From: Flavobacterium kayseriense
GTDB lineage: Bacteria; Bacteroidota; Bacteroidia; Flavobacteriales; Flavobacteriaceae
DNA: 64,000 nt
Direction of reading: 5' to 3'
Assembly: GCF_014305095.1 (NCBI RefSeq)
Contig: NZ_JACRUI010000004.1
Coordinates: 1 to 64,000, forward strand
Positions 27,264 to 35,490 of the stretch are shown here, piece after piece. The notes under the pieces were generated by a model. The model was not told the origin of the DNA. It did not search any database and saw nothing but the letters and a program-made list of their open reading frames with translations. A program made the translations under genes and the position numbers. How positions within the stretch are numbered: position 1 is the first letter of the stretch; each line of letters begins with the position of its first letter.

Positions 27264-27737
27264 TTATTCCTCTAACCATGCCTGCATCATCCAAATTGTT
27301 TTTTCCTGCTCTGCAATAAAATCACTCATCATTGCATTAGTACCTTCATCATTTATATCGCCCGATGCATTTAATATTTTACGTTCCATTTTGAGTAAAT
27401 GAGATAAAGAATCAACAATTAAATTAATAGCTTCTACATCAACTGAAACATTTTTCCCAACTGCTAACTCATTATTTTTAATATAATCTTCAAAAGTATG
27501 TAAAGGCGTACCACCTAAAGTCAAGACACGCTCAGCAATCATATCAATTTTTAGTTGAGAGTCATTATACAACTCTTCAAACTTTACATGCAAATCAAAA
27601 AACCGTCTTCCTCTAATATTCCAATGAATACCTCTTAAATTTTGATAATAAACTTGAAAATTACTTAAGAGTGCATTTAGTTCTGTTACTATTACTTCTG
27701 ATTCTTTTACGGGTAATCCTAAAATATTGTTTTTCAT
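27264..27737 (-). CDS. dps: Dps family ferritin-like protein
   Basis: This 157-aa Dps protein has the inter-subunit ferroxidase ligands His38 and His50, Glu54, Asp65 and Glu69. Their spacing matches the Listeria Dps set, with Glu in place of one Asp. Motifs are GIHWNIRGRRFFDLHVKFEE and MIAERVLTLGGTPLHTFEDY. It oxidises and stores iron using H2O2 and shields DNA. It is divergent from oxyR. The ATG at 27737 gives the typical length. Confidence 0.92.
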   Translation of the reverse strand: MKNNILGLPVKESEVIVTELNALLSNFQVYYQNLRGIHWNIRGRRFFDLHVKFEELYNDSQLKIDMIAERVLTLGGTPLHTFEDYIKNNELAVGKNVSVDVEAINLIVDSLSHLLKMERKILNASGDINDEGTNAMMSDFIAEQEKTIWMMQAWLEE

Positions 27738-27751
27738 AGTGCTCTTTTTAC

Positions 27752-27759
27752 CAAATATA
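27752..27759 (-). promoter_or_regulatory. -7 element of dps
   Basis: Minus-strand TATATTTG lies 15 bp before the dps ATG, an exact TAnnTTTG match. Confidence 0.55.
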
Positions 27760-27785
27760 CGCACGAAAGATTGCTTTTAGCCTAT

Positions 27786-27804
27786 AAAACAAATTGATTG
27801 TTTT
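27786..27804. promoter_or_regulatory. Candidate operator in the dps-oxyR control region
   Basis: AAAACA-N7-TGTTTT is an inverted repeat that abuts the -7 element of oxyR and lies about 27 bp upstream of the -7 element of dps. It is a candidate OxyR binding site for divergent control. Confidence 0.3.
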
Positions 27805-27812
27805 TATATTTG
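27805..27812 (+). promoter_or_regulatory. -7 element of oxyR
   Basis: TATATTTG, exact consensus, 22 bp before the oxyR ATG. Confidence 0.55.
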
Positions 27813-27833
27813 TATCAGAAATTACTATAAAAC

Positions 27834-28775
27834 ATGACAATCACACAACTTAAATATGTATTAGCTGTAGCTGAATACAAAAATTTCACCCTTGCAGCAG
27901 AGAAATGTTTTGTTACTCAACCGACTTTGAGCATGCAAATTCAAAAAATTGAAGAGGAGTTAAGTATTCAAATATTTGATAGAACAAAGAAACCAATACA
28001 ACTTACAGATATAGGTCAGAAAATTGTAACACAGGCAAAAAACATTGTTAACGAGGCAGATCGTATACAAGACATAGTAGAACAGCAAAAAGGGTTTATT
28101 GGTGGTGAATTTAGATTGGGTATAATTCCAACCATTATGCCAACACTTTTACCTATGTTTTTAAATAATTTCATTAAAAAATATCCAAAGGTAAAGCTCA
28201 TCATCGAAGAGCTAAATACTGACGAAATAATAAAAAAACTTAATAATGGCCATTTAGACGCGGCCATTGCTGCTACACCTCTACTTGAGGAAAAAATTAA
28301 AGAGATAGTATTGTATTTTGAACCATTTGTTGCCTATATTCCTGAGAACCATCATTCTTTTCAAAAAAAGGAAATTGAAATAAACGATTTAAATGTTGAC
28401 GAAATTTTATTACTACAAGATGGTCACTGCTTTAGAGATGGTATCCTTAACCTGTGTAAAAACAGTAACAATAGTGATAATAATCATTTTCAAATTGAAA
28501 GCGGAAGTTTTGAAACGCTCATAAAACTAGCTGATGAAGGTCTTGGTACCACATTATTACCCTACTTACATACGTTAGACTTAAAAGAATCGGATAAAGT
28601 TAAATTGCGCCATTTCGTAGAACCCAAGCCAGCAAGAGAAGTAAGTCTTATTTTCCCTAAAAGCGAATTAAAAATACAAATTATTGATGCACTGAGAAGC
28701 ACTATCGCAGGAGTAATTAAAGGAGCGATCGTTTTTCAAAATGTTCAAATAATAAGTCCTTTACATAAGAAATAA
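27834..28775 (+). CDS. oxyR: Hydrogen peroxide-sensing regulator OxyR
   Basis: This 313-aa LysR-type regulator has an N-terminal helix-turn-helix (TLAAEKCFVTQPTLSMQIQK). Its co-inducer domain carries two cysteines in GHCFRDGILNLC at residues 199 and 208. These are exactly the positions of the redox-active pair in E. coli OxyR, so peroxide sensing by disulfide formation is well supported. It is divergent from dps, a typical OxyR target. Its transcript ends at the strong hairpin at 28789-28838. Confidence 0.93.
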   Translation: MTITQLKYVLAVAEYKNFTLAAEKCFVTQPTLSMQIQKIEEELSIQIFDRTKKPIQLTDIGQKIVTQAKNIVNEADRIQDIVEQQKGFIGGEFRLGIIPTIMPTLLPMFLNNFIKKYPKVKLIIEELNTDEIIKKLNNGHLDAAIAATPLLEEKIKEIVLYFEPFVAYIPENHHSFQKKEIEINDLNVDEILLLQDGHCFRDGILNLCKNSNNSDNNHFQIESGSFETLIKLADEGLGTTLLPYLHTLDLKESDKVKLRHFVEPKPAREVSLIFPKSELKIQIIDALRSTIAGVIKGAIVFQNVQIISPLHKK

Positions 28776-28788
28776 AAAAACTTGACAT

Positions 28789-28838
28789 AAGAAATAGAAA
28801 AAGGGAATCTAAAATTAGATTCCCTTTTTCTATTTCTT
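28789..28838. terminator. Very long bidirectional terminator overlapping a stop codon
   Basis: A perfect 23-bp stem (28789-28811 and 28816-28838) with a 4-nt loop ends oxyR. The last codons and stop (28830-28832) of the convergent small gene lie inside its right arm. Confidence 0.87.
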
Positions 28839-29039
28839 ATCTTCTTTAATAACTACTAAAATGCATTCTTTGAGTTCTGGTTTCTCCATAGTAAAAAAAT
28901 TGAGCCAATTCCTCAGGTGCTCCATCTCGTATGGAAGTAAATTTTTAACAGCTTTTTTAAGTTCTTTGTTGAAAAGATCAGGGTTAAAACTTACTCTTTC
29001 AAGAACCGTCTTAGTATAATCATAAATCATTCTCGCCAT
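28830..29039 (-). CDS. Small conserved protein, 69 aa (copy 1 of a pair)
   Basis: This 69-aa helical protein is paralogous to the gene at 29217-29414. Both share the pattern YDYTK(T/S)-LERVSF-P-LF-KEL-KA---LLPYEME-L--WL--FT-EKPEL--C. It has no signal peptide or membrane segment. I do not recognise a named family, but two independent copies under selection argue that it is a real gene. The start at 29039 (MARMIYDYTK) matches the start of the paralogue. Its 3' end overlaps the terminator stem of oxyR. Confidence 0.65.
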   Translation of the reverse strand: MARMIYDYTKTVLERVSFNPDLFNKELKKAVKNLLPYEMEHLRNWLNFFTMEKPELKECILVVIKEDKK

Positions 29040-29110
29040 AACCAACAAATTTAAAGTTATTATTTAATAATCATACGTAAATGTATAAACTCTCTGTAAA
29101 AGTACAATAT

Positions 29111-29145
29111 AAAATACCGTTAAAAAACACAAAATACCGTTAAAA
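29111..29145. repeat. Phased 15-bp direct repeat
   Basis: AAAATACCGTTAAAA occurs at 29111-29125 and again at 29131-29145, a 20-bp period or about two helical turns. It lies between the two small paralogous genes, upstream of the 69-aa gene, where a regulator could bind the same DNA face twice. Confidence 0.5.
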
Positions 29146-29216
29146 TGCCATTTTTCATATTTTTAACGAGAATAGTTTGCAAAAAAAGAACCCTTGATTA
29201 GGATTCCTTTTTATAT

Positions 29217-29414
29217 TTATGAAGCTACAATTAGTAAACATTGTTTTAATTCTGGTTTTTCCAATGTAAAACTAAAAAGCCATTCTTTCAATTGTTCCAT
29301 TTCATATGGTAATAAAACATTTATAGCTTTCTCTAATTCCTTACAAAAAAGTACAGGATCAAAACTAACTCTTTCCAGAATTGATTTTGTGTAATCAAAC
29401 ATGACTTTTGACAT
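29217..29414 (-). CDS. Small conserved protein, 65 aa (copy 2 of a pair)
   Basis: This 65-aa protein (MSKVMFDYTKSILERVSFDP at the start) is paralogous to the 69-aa protein at 28830-29039, with about half of the residues identical. It is mostly helical, with acidic and hydrophobic faces and two cysteines. Function unknown. It lies about 180 bp from its sister on the same strand, so they arose by tandem duplication. An imperfect A/T-flanked hairpin behind it (about 29180-29212) may be its terminator. Confidence 0.65.
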   Translation of the reverse strand: MSKVMFDYTKSILERVSFDPVLFCKELEKAINVLLPYEMEQLKEWLFSFTLEKPELKQCLLIVAS

Positions 29415-29562
29415 AATTAATTAAGTTTAATATTTAGTTTTAAGTTTTCTTAGTTTTTTGTAAATCTACATTTTTTACAATTACAACCTTATTTTTTAAC
29501 TTAATTTTTACTTTTATATTGCATTAGGTGTACAATAAATTCTTGAAATAGGTGACAAATAA

Positions 29563-30234
29563 TTACTCCACTACACCTTTTGTAGCTCTAAACATCTCTC
29601 TTTTACCTGGTGGCCCTGCTAATTTTTCTACGGTAAAACCAACCTCAATCATACTTCGTTTCACAACACCTCTAGCGGCGTAGGTTACTAAAATCCCATT
29701 GGGAGCTAATGCCTCATACATTTTTTTAAAAATAAGGGTACTCCAAAGCTCAGGTTGTACGCGGTAACCAAAAGCGTCAAAATAGATTAAATCAAAACTA
29801 CCTTTGTCTTCAATGTCATGAAAAAACTGTTGCCTTTTACTTAAATAAAAGTTTTCATCGATTCGTATTTTATTTCCCCATTCACTTTGATGCATCAAAT
29901 CAAACAAGTCTCTTTTGTTTTCAGCCTTTAATTCCTCAACATAATTCATTGCTTTCAACTCTTCTGACGTTATGGGATAAGCCTCTACTCCAACATAATC
30001 AATGACTTGATTAAATTTGCTACTCTGTAAATAGGTAATAAAGGCATTTAATCCTGTACCAAAACCAATCTCAAGAATGGAAATACTTTTGTCTTTAAAC
30101 AAGGAGAGTCCGTTTTTGATAAATACGTGTTCTGCCTCTTGAATTGCACCATGTTTAGAATGATAACATTCATCCCAATCTTCAATATGTATGGTTGTCG
30201 AACCATCTAGGGTTTGTATAATTTCTCTTTTCAA
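29563..30234 (-). CDS. mnmD: tRNA mnm5s2U34 methyltransferase MnmD
   Basis: This 223-aa SAM-dependent methyltransferase has motif I LEIGFGTGLNAFITYL, the acidic loop VGVEAYPITSEEL and the catalytic-region motif DLIYFDAFGYRVQPELWS. Its length fits stand-alone MnmD, which lacks the MnmC FAD oxidase domain. It methylates 5-aminomethyl-2-thiouridine at the wobble position of certain tRNAs. The partner that makes the amino group is not in the window. The N-terminus begins directly in the domain, and the gene is monocistronic. Confidence 0.88.
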   Translation of the reverse strand: MKREIIQTLDGSTTIHIEDWDECYHSKHGAIQEAEHVFIKNGLSLFKDKSISILEIGFGTGLNAFITYLQSSKFNQVIDYVGVEAYPITSEELKAMNYVEELKAENKRDLFDLMHQSEWGNKIRIDENFYLSKRQQFFHDIEDKGSFDLIYFDAFGYRVQPELWSTLIFKKMYEALAPNGILVTYAARGVVKRSMIEVGFTVEKLAGPPGKREMFRATKGVVE

Positions 30235-30536
30235 AATATAAAATTCTTCTTAAAGGTTTATTCCTTTTGCTTAATACTCGCATCCAGTGATCAAAATTAA
30301 TACAATTACATGTAAATAATTTAATTTAACTGAATTTTTCGCAAAAATATCACAGTTTAACGTCTATTTTAAAAAAAACAAATAAATCACATTTAAATGG
30401 ATGTTTCCTGTTTTTTTAGTAATGAATTCATGCTTTTTTGTTTAATTTTACGCCAAATAAAGAAGTTAATTACATTAAACTGATTTTTATTGACGACAAT
30501 CGTACTAAAAATCAAAACAATATAAAATAATACATT
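30235..30536. other. Divergent intergenic region, mnmD / ilvE
   Basis: 302 bp, AT-rich, with no ORF. I see no exact -7 consensus near either start, no leader peptide rich in Ile/Leu/Val codons and no attenuator-like hairpin pair. Confidence 0.4.
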
Positions 30537-31607
30537 ATGAGCACCACTCAAACCATTAAAATTGACATTGAAAAAGCGGCCAAAACAAAAATCAATGAAG
30601 TCGATTTTGAAAACTTACAATTTGGATCTGTTTTCACTGATCATATGCTGGAATGTGATTACAAAAATGGACAATGGCAAACTCCTGTTATAAAGCCTTA
30701 TGCGCCTTTTTTATTAGATCCATCAGCAAGAGTTTTTCATTATGGTCAAGCTATTTTTGAAGGAATGAAAGCCTACAAAGATAATAATGATGCTGTTTGG
30801 CTTTTTAGACCCGATGAAAACTACAAACGTTTTAACAGCTCTGCAGCGAGAATGGCGATGCCTGAGGTACCAGAAGCTATTTTTATGGAAGGACTAAATC
30901 AAGTTTTAAAAATAGATAACGATTGGATTAAAAAAGGAAAAGGAAGTTCGATGTACATTAGACCCTTCATGATCGCAACAGGGACAGGTGTAATGGCAAA
31001 TCCTTCTGAAGATTATAAATTCATGATCTTATTATCACCTGCCAAATCATATTATTCTGGTGAAGTAAAAGTTCTTATTGCAGAACATTTCTCTAGAGCA
31101 GCAAACGGTGGTATTGGAGCTGCGAAAGCTGCAGGAAATTACGCTGCACAGTTTTACCCAACAACTTTGGCTAACAAGCAAGGATTTCAACAAGTGATTT
31201 GGACTGATGATTCTACTCATACCAAATTAGAAGAAGCTGGTACGATGAACGTGTTCTTTAGAATTAATGACACTTTGATGACTGCTCCCACAAGCGAGAG
31301 AATCTTAGATGGTATTACTAGAAAAAGTTTGATTGACTTGGCAGTAAAAGAGGGAATAGAAGTAGACGTTCGTTCAGTATTAGTGTCTGAGCTTGTAGAA
31401 GCAGCTAAAAACGGATCTTTAAAAGAAATTTTTGGCGCAGGAACGGCTGCGGTTGTAAATCCTATTGCTGGTTTCTCTTATAAAGAAGTGTATTACGAAC
31501 TTCCCAAAATTGAGAATTCATACGCTAGCCAACTTAAGGAAAAATTAACAAATATTCAGAACAAGTTGGCCGAAGATACTTTTGGTTGGACAGTTCAAGT
31601 ACAATAA
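30537..31607 (+). CDS. ilvE: Branched-chain amino acid aminotransferase
   Basis: This 356-aa fold-type IV PLP aminotransferase is of the eukaryote-like BCAT length. The PLP lysine is Lys197 in GAAKAAGNYAAQFYPT. Other family motifs are FHYGQAIFEGMKAYKD, GSSMYIRPFMIATGTG, LEEAGTMNVFFRI and GAGTAAVVNPIAGFSYK. It performs the last step of Leu, Ile and Val synthesis and the first of their degradation. It is a single gene with its own terminator. Confidence 0.94.
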   Translation: MSTTQTIKIDIEKAAKTKINEVDFENLQFGSVFTDHMLECDYKNGQWQTPVIKPYAPFLLDPSARVFHYGQAIFEGMKAYKDNNDAVWLFRPDENYKRFNSSAARMAMPEVPEAIFMEGLNQVLKIDNDWIKKGKGSSMYIRPFMIATGTGVMANPSEDYKFMILLSPAKSYYSGEVKVLIAEHFSRAANGGIGAAKAAGNYAAQFYPTTLANKQGFQQVIWTDDSTHTKLEEAGTMNVFFRINDTLMTAPTSERILDGITRKSLIDLAVKEGIEVDVRSVLVSELVEAAKNGSLKEIFGAGTAAVVNPIAGFSYKEVYYELPKIENSYASQLKEKLTNIQNKLAEDTFGWTVQVQ

Positions 31608-31623
31608 TTAGTACCTATATAGT

Positions 31624-31655
31624 AAAAAGCGATTTCCTCACAGAAATCGCTTTTT
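31624..31655 (+). terminator. Terminator of ilvE
   Basis: A 13-bp stem (31624-31636 with 31643-31655) runs directly into a T-run. The A-run before it may also let it serve the convergent hydrolase gene. Confidence 0.9.
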
Positions 31656-31666
31656 TTTTGTAAAAA

Positions 31667-32053
31667 TTATTTACCTAGTATTTTTGAAAAATCTGGTTTA
31701 AAATAATTGGGACCTTTCATTACTTTACCATCTTCACGGTAAATAGGATTCCCGTCTATATCTAACTTACTCATATTACTACGTTGTATCTCATCAAAGA
31801 CAGCTTCGATTTTATCTTGCAACCCATGCTCAACGATAGTACCACACAAAATATACATCATATCACCTAATGCGTCTGCTATTTCTACTAAATCGTTATT
31901 ATTTACAGCCTCTAGATACTCCTCATTTTCCTCCTTCATTAAATCAAAACGAAGCTTGTTTTTATTTTTACCTAAATCGGCTTTTGGGGTCTGACTGTAC
32001 CCAATTTTAAAGGCAGTATGAAATTCCTTTACAGCGTTTATTTGCTTTTGCAT
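31667..32053 (-). CDS. MazG-like nucleotide pyrophosphohydrolase
   Basis: This 128-aa all-alpha NTP pyrophosphohydrolase carries the metal-binding EExxE motif at residues 41-45 (KEENEEYLEA). A second acidic helix at about 57-64 (EIADALGDMMYILCG) contains the family ExxD-type pair. It probably hydrolyses a nucleoside triphosphate or a related pyrophosphate and so cleans up the nucleotide pool. The length excludes full-length MazG with two domains. A phosphoribosyl-ATP-like substrate cannot be excluded. It is convergent with ilvE. Confidence 0.8.
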   Translation of the reverse strand: MQKQINAVKEFHTAFKIGYSQTPKADLGKNKNKLRFDLMKEENEEYLEAVNNNDLVEIADALGDMMYILCGTIVEHGLQDKIEAVFDEIQRSNMSKLDIDGNPIYREDGKVMKGPNYFKPDFSKILGK

Positions 32054-32111
32054 AAATATATTAATTGAGTAAATGAAGTAGCAAAATAGTAAGTATTATT
32101 AAACAATTGCC

Positions 32112-32119
32112 TATTTTTG
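32112..32119 (+). promoter_or_regulatory. -7 element of the 62-aa membrane protein gene
   Basis: TATTTTTG matches TAnnTTTG, 18 bp before the ATG at 32138. Confidence 0.5.
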
Positions 32120-32137
32120 CAGTAAAATTTTCAAATT

Positions 32138-32326
32138 ATGTTTAGTCTAGGTCAATTATTATTTGCAGGTGCTTTTTTCATTGCTTTCGTAATAGCCATG
32201 GTGTTTTCTTATCGCAAAGATATTGGGACACACAAACAGTTTTACAAAGGCAATTATAAAATTTTGATTGGTTTTTTTATTTTTATTGGAATCTTATTCG
32301 TGATTAAAATCTTCTTCAAGCGTTAG
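32138..32326 (+). CDS. Small two-helix membrane protein, 62 aa
   Basis: This 62-aa protein has two hydrophobic helices (LLFAGAFFIAFVIAMVFSY and ILIGFFIFIGILFVIKIFF) joined by a short basic loop (RKDIGTHKQFYKGNYK), so it is a helical-hairpin membrane protein. It has a promoter element of its own and is divergent from the MazG-like gene. I know it only as a conserved hypothetical type in flavobacteria; the function is unknown. Confidence 0.65.
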   Translation: MFSLGQLLFAGAFFIAFVIAMVFSYRKDIGTHKQFYKGNYKILIGFFIFIGILFVIKIFFKR

Positions 32327-32670
32327 TTTTAATAAAATTAGCTCACAAAACCTAGTTCCTATTTTAACATTAGTATTTTAAATACAGTATTATTTATCAC
32401 AAAACAGGAATTCAAAGATAGTTTTGATGATTAATCAATTTGCCTTAGCGAAAGAAAAAAATATTTAACTTTTAATTCAATAGTGTGAAGTGCTTTTTCA
32501 TTTCTATAATTAAGTCTTACCCTAATCGATACAACGCTGGAAAATAATACTTTACATTTTAACTATGTATTTACCATTACTTCTTTTGATAACTACTTAA
32601 GATGACATTTATTATAAATGATGAAGGATAGTTATTTGAAACAATTAGCAAATCCATAAAACACCTAGAG
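32327..32670. other. Intergenic region before the SRPBCC gene
   Basis: About 340 bp of AT-rich DNA with no terminator-like stem and no ORF I can support. Confidence 0.4.
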
Positions 32671-32704
32671 TTTGTTTAGAATATTAATAAAATTTCTAAC
32701 TTTA
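32671..32704 (+). promoter_or_regulatory. Promoter of the SRPBCC gene
   Basis: TTTG at 32671-32674 and TAACTTTA at 32697-32704 are 22 bp apart. The -7 box has one mismatch to consensus. The ATG is 23 bp downstream. Confidence 0.4.
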
Positions 32705-32727
32705 CCGCACCTAACAATTCATTTATT

Positions 32728-33912
32728 ATGAGAATATTAAAGTATCTCTTCCTTTTATTTTTACTAAGTTTAGTTGCGCTATCCATTTTTATAGCTACAC
32801 AAAAAGGTGAATTCTTAATTGAAAGAAGTAAAATAATAAATTCGTCTACCACATCTGTTTATAATTATGTCAACGATTATCGCAATTGGGAAGATTTTGG
32901 AACTTGGTCTGATCAAGATCCTGAAATGAAGTTTAGATACCCAGAAAACACTTCAGGTAAGGGAGCTTCCTATAGCTGGGAAGGAAAAGAGGGTGCTGGT
33001 AATATGGTAACTCTTTTTACAAAAGAAAACGATAGTATTGCTCAAAGAATGAATTTTGATGGCAATACGTCAACAGTAAATTGGAAATTTAAAGACACAA
33101 TTGGAGGAACAAAAGTAACATGGAGTACGAAAGGCAAAATGGATTTTTTCTTTAAAATATACAGTGCCTTGAACGGTGGAGTTGACAAAGTAATTGGTAC
33201 AATGTATGAAAAAAGCCTAGTAAACCTTGATAAGAATTTAGTTTACGAAATTAAAACATTCTCTATTAAAGATGATGGACTGGTAACTAAACCGCAATTA
33301 TATTACGTAGCACAAACCTTTACAAGTGAAATTTCTAAAATAAATAAAAATTTCAAAATAGTTGTTCCCAAGATTACCTCTTTCTGTGCTGACAATGATA
33401 TTAATAGTAATGGAAATCCTTTTATTATTTATCACAGTTACGACACTATTTTAGGATTAGCAAAAATATCAATAGCCCTTCCTATTGAGAGCGAAATTTT
33501 TCTAAGCGCCGGTAGCGATATCAATTCAGGAAAATTAGTGAATTTTGAAGCAGTTAAGGTAACGCTTACTGGTGACTACTCCCACACGAAAAAGGCCTAC
33601 GACAAAGCACTAGCTGTTTTAAATCAAAAACAAGTACAAAGAGACCCTAAATATGCTTTTATAGCTATGTATAAAAAAGGGAGATCAGAGGTTAGAAATC
33701 CATCAAAATGGATAACTGAAATCTATATTCCATTGCTACCAAAAGTGCAACCGGTTAGGGAGTACATACCATCACCGCAAGCTTCAACTGATTCAGCAGC
33801 AAGTGCTGAACCTTTGCCAGCTAAAAATAGTGATCCTGCAAAAGCGAAGAAAAAAGTGGAATCAAAAAACACTATAGCCCCTAAGGCGATCGAGGAAGAA
33901 TTTGAATTTTAA
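32728..33912 (+). CDS. Membrane-anchored SRPBCC protein with GyrI-like C-terminal domain
   Basis: This 394-aa protein begins with a membrane segment (about residues 5-24). An SRPBCC (START-like) ligand-binding domain follows at about 30-175: FLIERSKIINSSTTSVYNYV, then SGKGASYSWEGKEGAGN. A GyrI-like/effector-binding type domain lies at about 195-345. It ends in a low-complexity tail rich in Pro, Ala, Lys and Glu. The domains bind small hydrophobic or aromatic ligands in other proteins; no catalytic residues are evident. It is likely a membrane-tethered ligand sensor or carrier (inference). It precedes the ECF sigma gene by 64 bp. Confidence 0.7.
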   Translation: MRILKYLFLLFLLSLVALSIFIATQKGEFLIERSKIINSSTTSVYNYVNDYRNWEDFGTWSDQDPEMKFRYPENTSGKGASYSWEGKEGAGNMVTLFTKENDSIAQRMNFDGNTSTVNWKFKDTIGGTKVTWSTKGKMDFFFKIYSALNGGVDKVIGTMYEKSLVNLDKNLVYEIKTFSIKDDGLVTKPQLYYVAQTFTSEISKINKNFKIVVPKITSFCADNDINSNGNPFIIYHSYDTILGLAKISIALPIESEIFLSAGSDINSGKLVNFEAVKVTLTGDYSHTKKAYDKALAVLNQKQVQRDPKYAFIAMYKKGRSEVRNPSKWITEIYIPLLPKVQPVREYIPSPQASTDSAASAEPLPAKNSDPAKAKKKVESKNTIAPKAIEEEFEF

Positions 33913-33976
33913 TTTTTTTACAAATTTCAATTAAACCAAATTCATAAATTCTACTCTAATAAAACAAACCATAGTC

Positions 33977-34519
33977 TTGCAGGAAGAAAAAGAATTTATA
34001 AAACAGTTATTAAATCCAAAAACGCAAAATCAAGCGTTTCAAAAACTCTTGTCTGATTATCAAAAACCATTGTATCATCATATCCGTACTATTTTAATAA
34101 ATCATGATGACACTGATGATGTCCTTCAGAATACATTTATAAAAATTTTTCAAAATTTAAAAAATTTTAAAGGTGAAAGTAAGTTATTTTCTTGGATGTA
34201 TCGTATTGCAACAAATGAATCTTTGACTTTCTTAAATCAAAAAGCAAAAAAAGGAGGAACAACCTCTGAAGCAGTTCAAAATAAAGCAATTGATAACTTA
34301 GAAGCAGATGTTGATTTTGATGGAGATGAAATGCAAATAGCTTTTCAAAGAGCAATAGCTACTTTGCCAGAAAAACAGCAACTTGTTTTTAAAATGAAAT
34401 ACTTTGAAGAATTGAAGTACGAACAAATATCAGAAATTTTAGGTACTTCAGTTGGAGCATTAAAGGCATCTTATCACCATGCGGTGAAAAAGATCGAATT
34501 AATTGTAACTACTGGTTAA
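33977..34519 (+). CDS. ECF-type RNA polymerase sigma factor
   Basis: This 180-aa sigma factor has only regions 2 and 4. Region 2 (about residues 25-85) contains DDTDDVLQNTFIKIFQNL and SWMYRIATNESLTFLNQ. Region 4 (about 125-175) contains LPEKQQLVFKMKYFEELKYE and ISEILGTSVGALKASYHHAV. The start is TTG at 33977; the frame has no earlier ATG that fits. It heads a three-gene unit with a membrane protein and a periplasmic Spy-like protein, so the trio resembles a stress-responsive sigma/anti-sigma/sensor system. Confidence 0.88.
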   Translation: MQEEKEFIKQLLNPKTQNQAFQKLLSDYQKPLYHHIRTILINHDDTDDVLQNTFIKIFQNLKNFKGESKLFSWMYRIATNESLTFLNQKAKKGGTTSEAVQNKAIDNLEADVDFDGDEMQIAFQRAIATLPEKQQLVFKMKYFEELKYEQISEILGTSVGALKASYHHAVKKIELIVTTG

Positions 34520-34552
34520 ACCTTTTCTAAATAATACAGTCTTATTAGTAAC

Positions 34553-34981
34553 ATGAAAGAATTTAAATTAGATAACAGTCCAAAAATACAATCAGGCTTT
34601 AAAGCTCCTGATGATTATTTTGAAACTTTCGCCCAAAATTTGATACAAAAATTACCTCAAGAGGAAACAAAAGTTGTATCAATTTCACAGAGGCGTAATA
34701 TAGTAATGCTGCTTGTTGCCGCTATAGTGGCTATAGCACTTATAATTCCTATTATCAACACTCCTGCTCCATTATCAAAAGAGATTGATGGTGTTACCCT
34801 TGAAAATTACTTAAGCTACCAATCAAATATTAATCAATTTGATTTGATAGATGCTTTAGACGAGGACGATATTAATTCTATAAAAACGAATGTAGCATTA
34901 GATGATAACTCATTAGGAAATAATACTATTGAAGACATACTTGTCACTAATGGAAATCTCGAACAGTTATTGTTAGAGTAA
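34553..34981 (+). CDS. Single-pass membrane protein, putative anti-sigma factor
   Basis: This 142-aa protein has a cytoplasmic N-terminus (FKAPDDYFETFAQNLIQKL at about residues 16-35), one transmembrane helix (about 49-68) and an acidic periplasmic tail. It lies between the ECF sigma gene (33 bp gap) and the Spy-like gene (49 bp gap). That position and topology are those of anti-sigma factors, although it lacks a recognisable zinc-binding or RskA domain, so the role is inferred. Confidence 0.6.
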   Translation: MKEFKLDNSPKIQSGFKAPDDYFETFAQNLIQKLPQEETKVVSISQRRNIVMLLVAAIVAIALIIPIINTPAPLSKEIDGVTLENYLSYQSNINQFDLIDALDEDDINSIKTNVALDDNSLGNNTIEDILVTNGNLEQLLLE

Positions 34982-35030
34982 ATTAAAAAAAAAAAAGATT
35001 ATACGCTATTATATTTAAATTTTAAACACA

Positions 35031-35480
35031 ATGAATATCAAACAAATTCTTCCGATATTGTTATTGCTTACCTCATTTAGCTTTTATGCTCAGAGCTCGA
35101 ATATTAAAGATAAAAAAGAACAAATCAAGTCCTTAAAAGTATCTTTTTTAACCGCTGAATTGGATTTAAGCACAAAGGAAGCTGAAAAGTTTTGGCCAAT
35201 CTATAATACTTTCGATGACAAACAATTCGAAATTAGACACCAAAAAATGAGGACATACAAAAGCAGAATAAATGATGACGCTCTTGGTAAAATGACCGAA
35301 AGAGATGCAAGTACCCTATTGAATCAAATAGAAAATAGCGAAGAAGAGCTTTTTAATCTGAGAACTAAATTTTCAAATGATTTAAAAGAAGTCTTGACCG
35401 CCGTTAAAATTCTAAAACTTAAAAAAGCGGAAGAAGATTTTAATCGTAAGCTATTACAACAATACAAATCAAAAAAATAA
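35031..35480 (+). CDS. Periplasmic Spy/CpxP-like protein of the sigma unit
   Basis: This 149-aa protein has a signal peptide (about residues 1-20, ending FYAQS) and a helical mature part rich in Lys, Glu and Leu. LSTKEAEKFWPIYNTFDDKQ resembles the LTxxQ-type helices of Spy/CpxP periplasmic chaperones. As the last gene of the sigma/membrane protein unit it probably senses or buffers envelope stress and modulates the sigma factor (inference). No catalytic motif is visible. Confidence 0.68.
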   Translation: MNIKQILPILLLLTSFSFYAQSSNIKDKKEQIKSLKVSFLTAELDLSTKEAEKFWPIYNTFDDKQFEIRHQKMRTYKSRINDDALGKMTERDASTLLNQIENSEEELFNLRTKFSNDLKEVLTAVKILKLKKAEEDFNRKLLQQYKSKK

Positions 35481-35490
35481 CAGAAACAAG

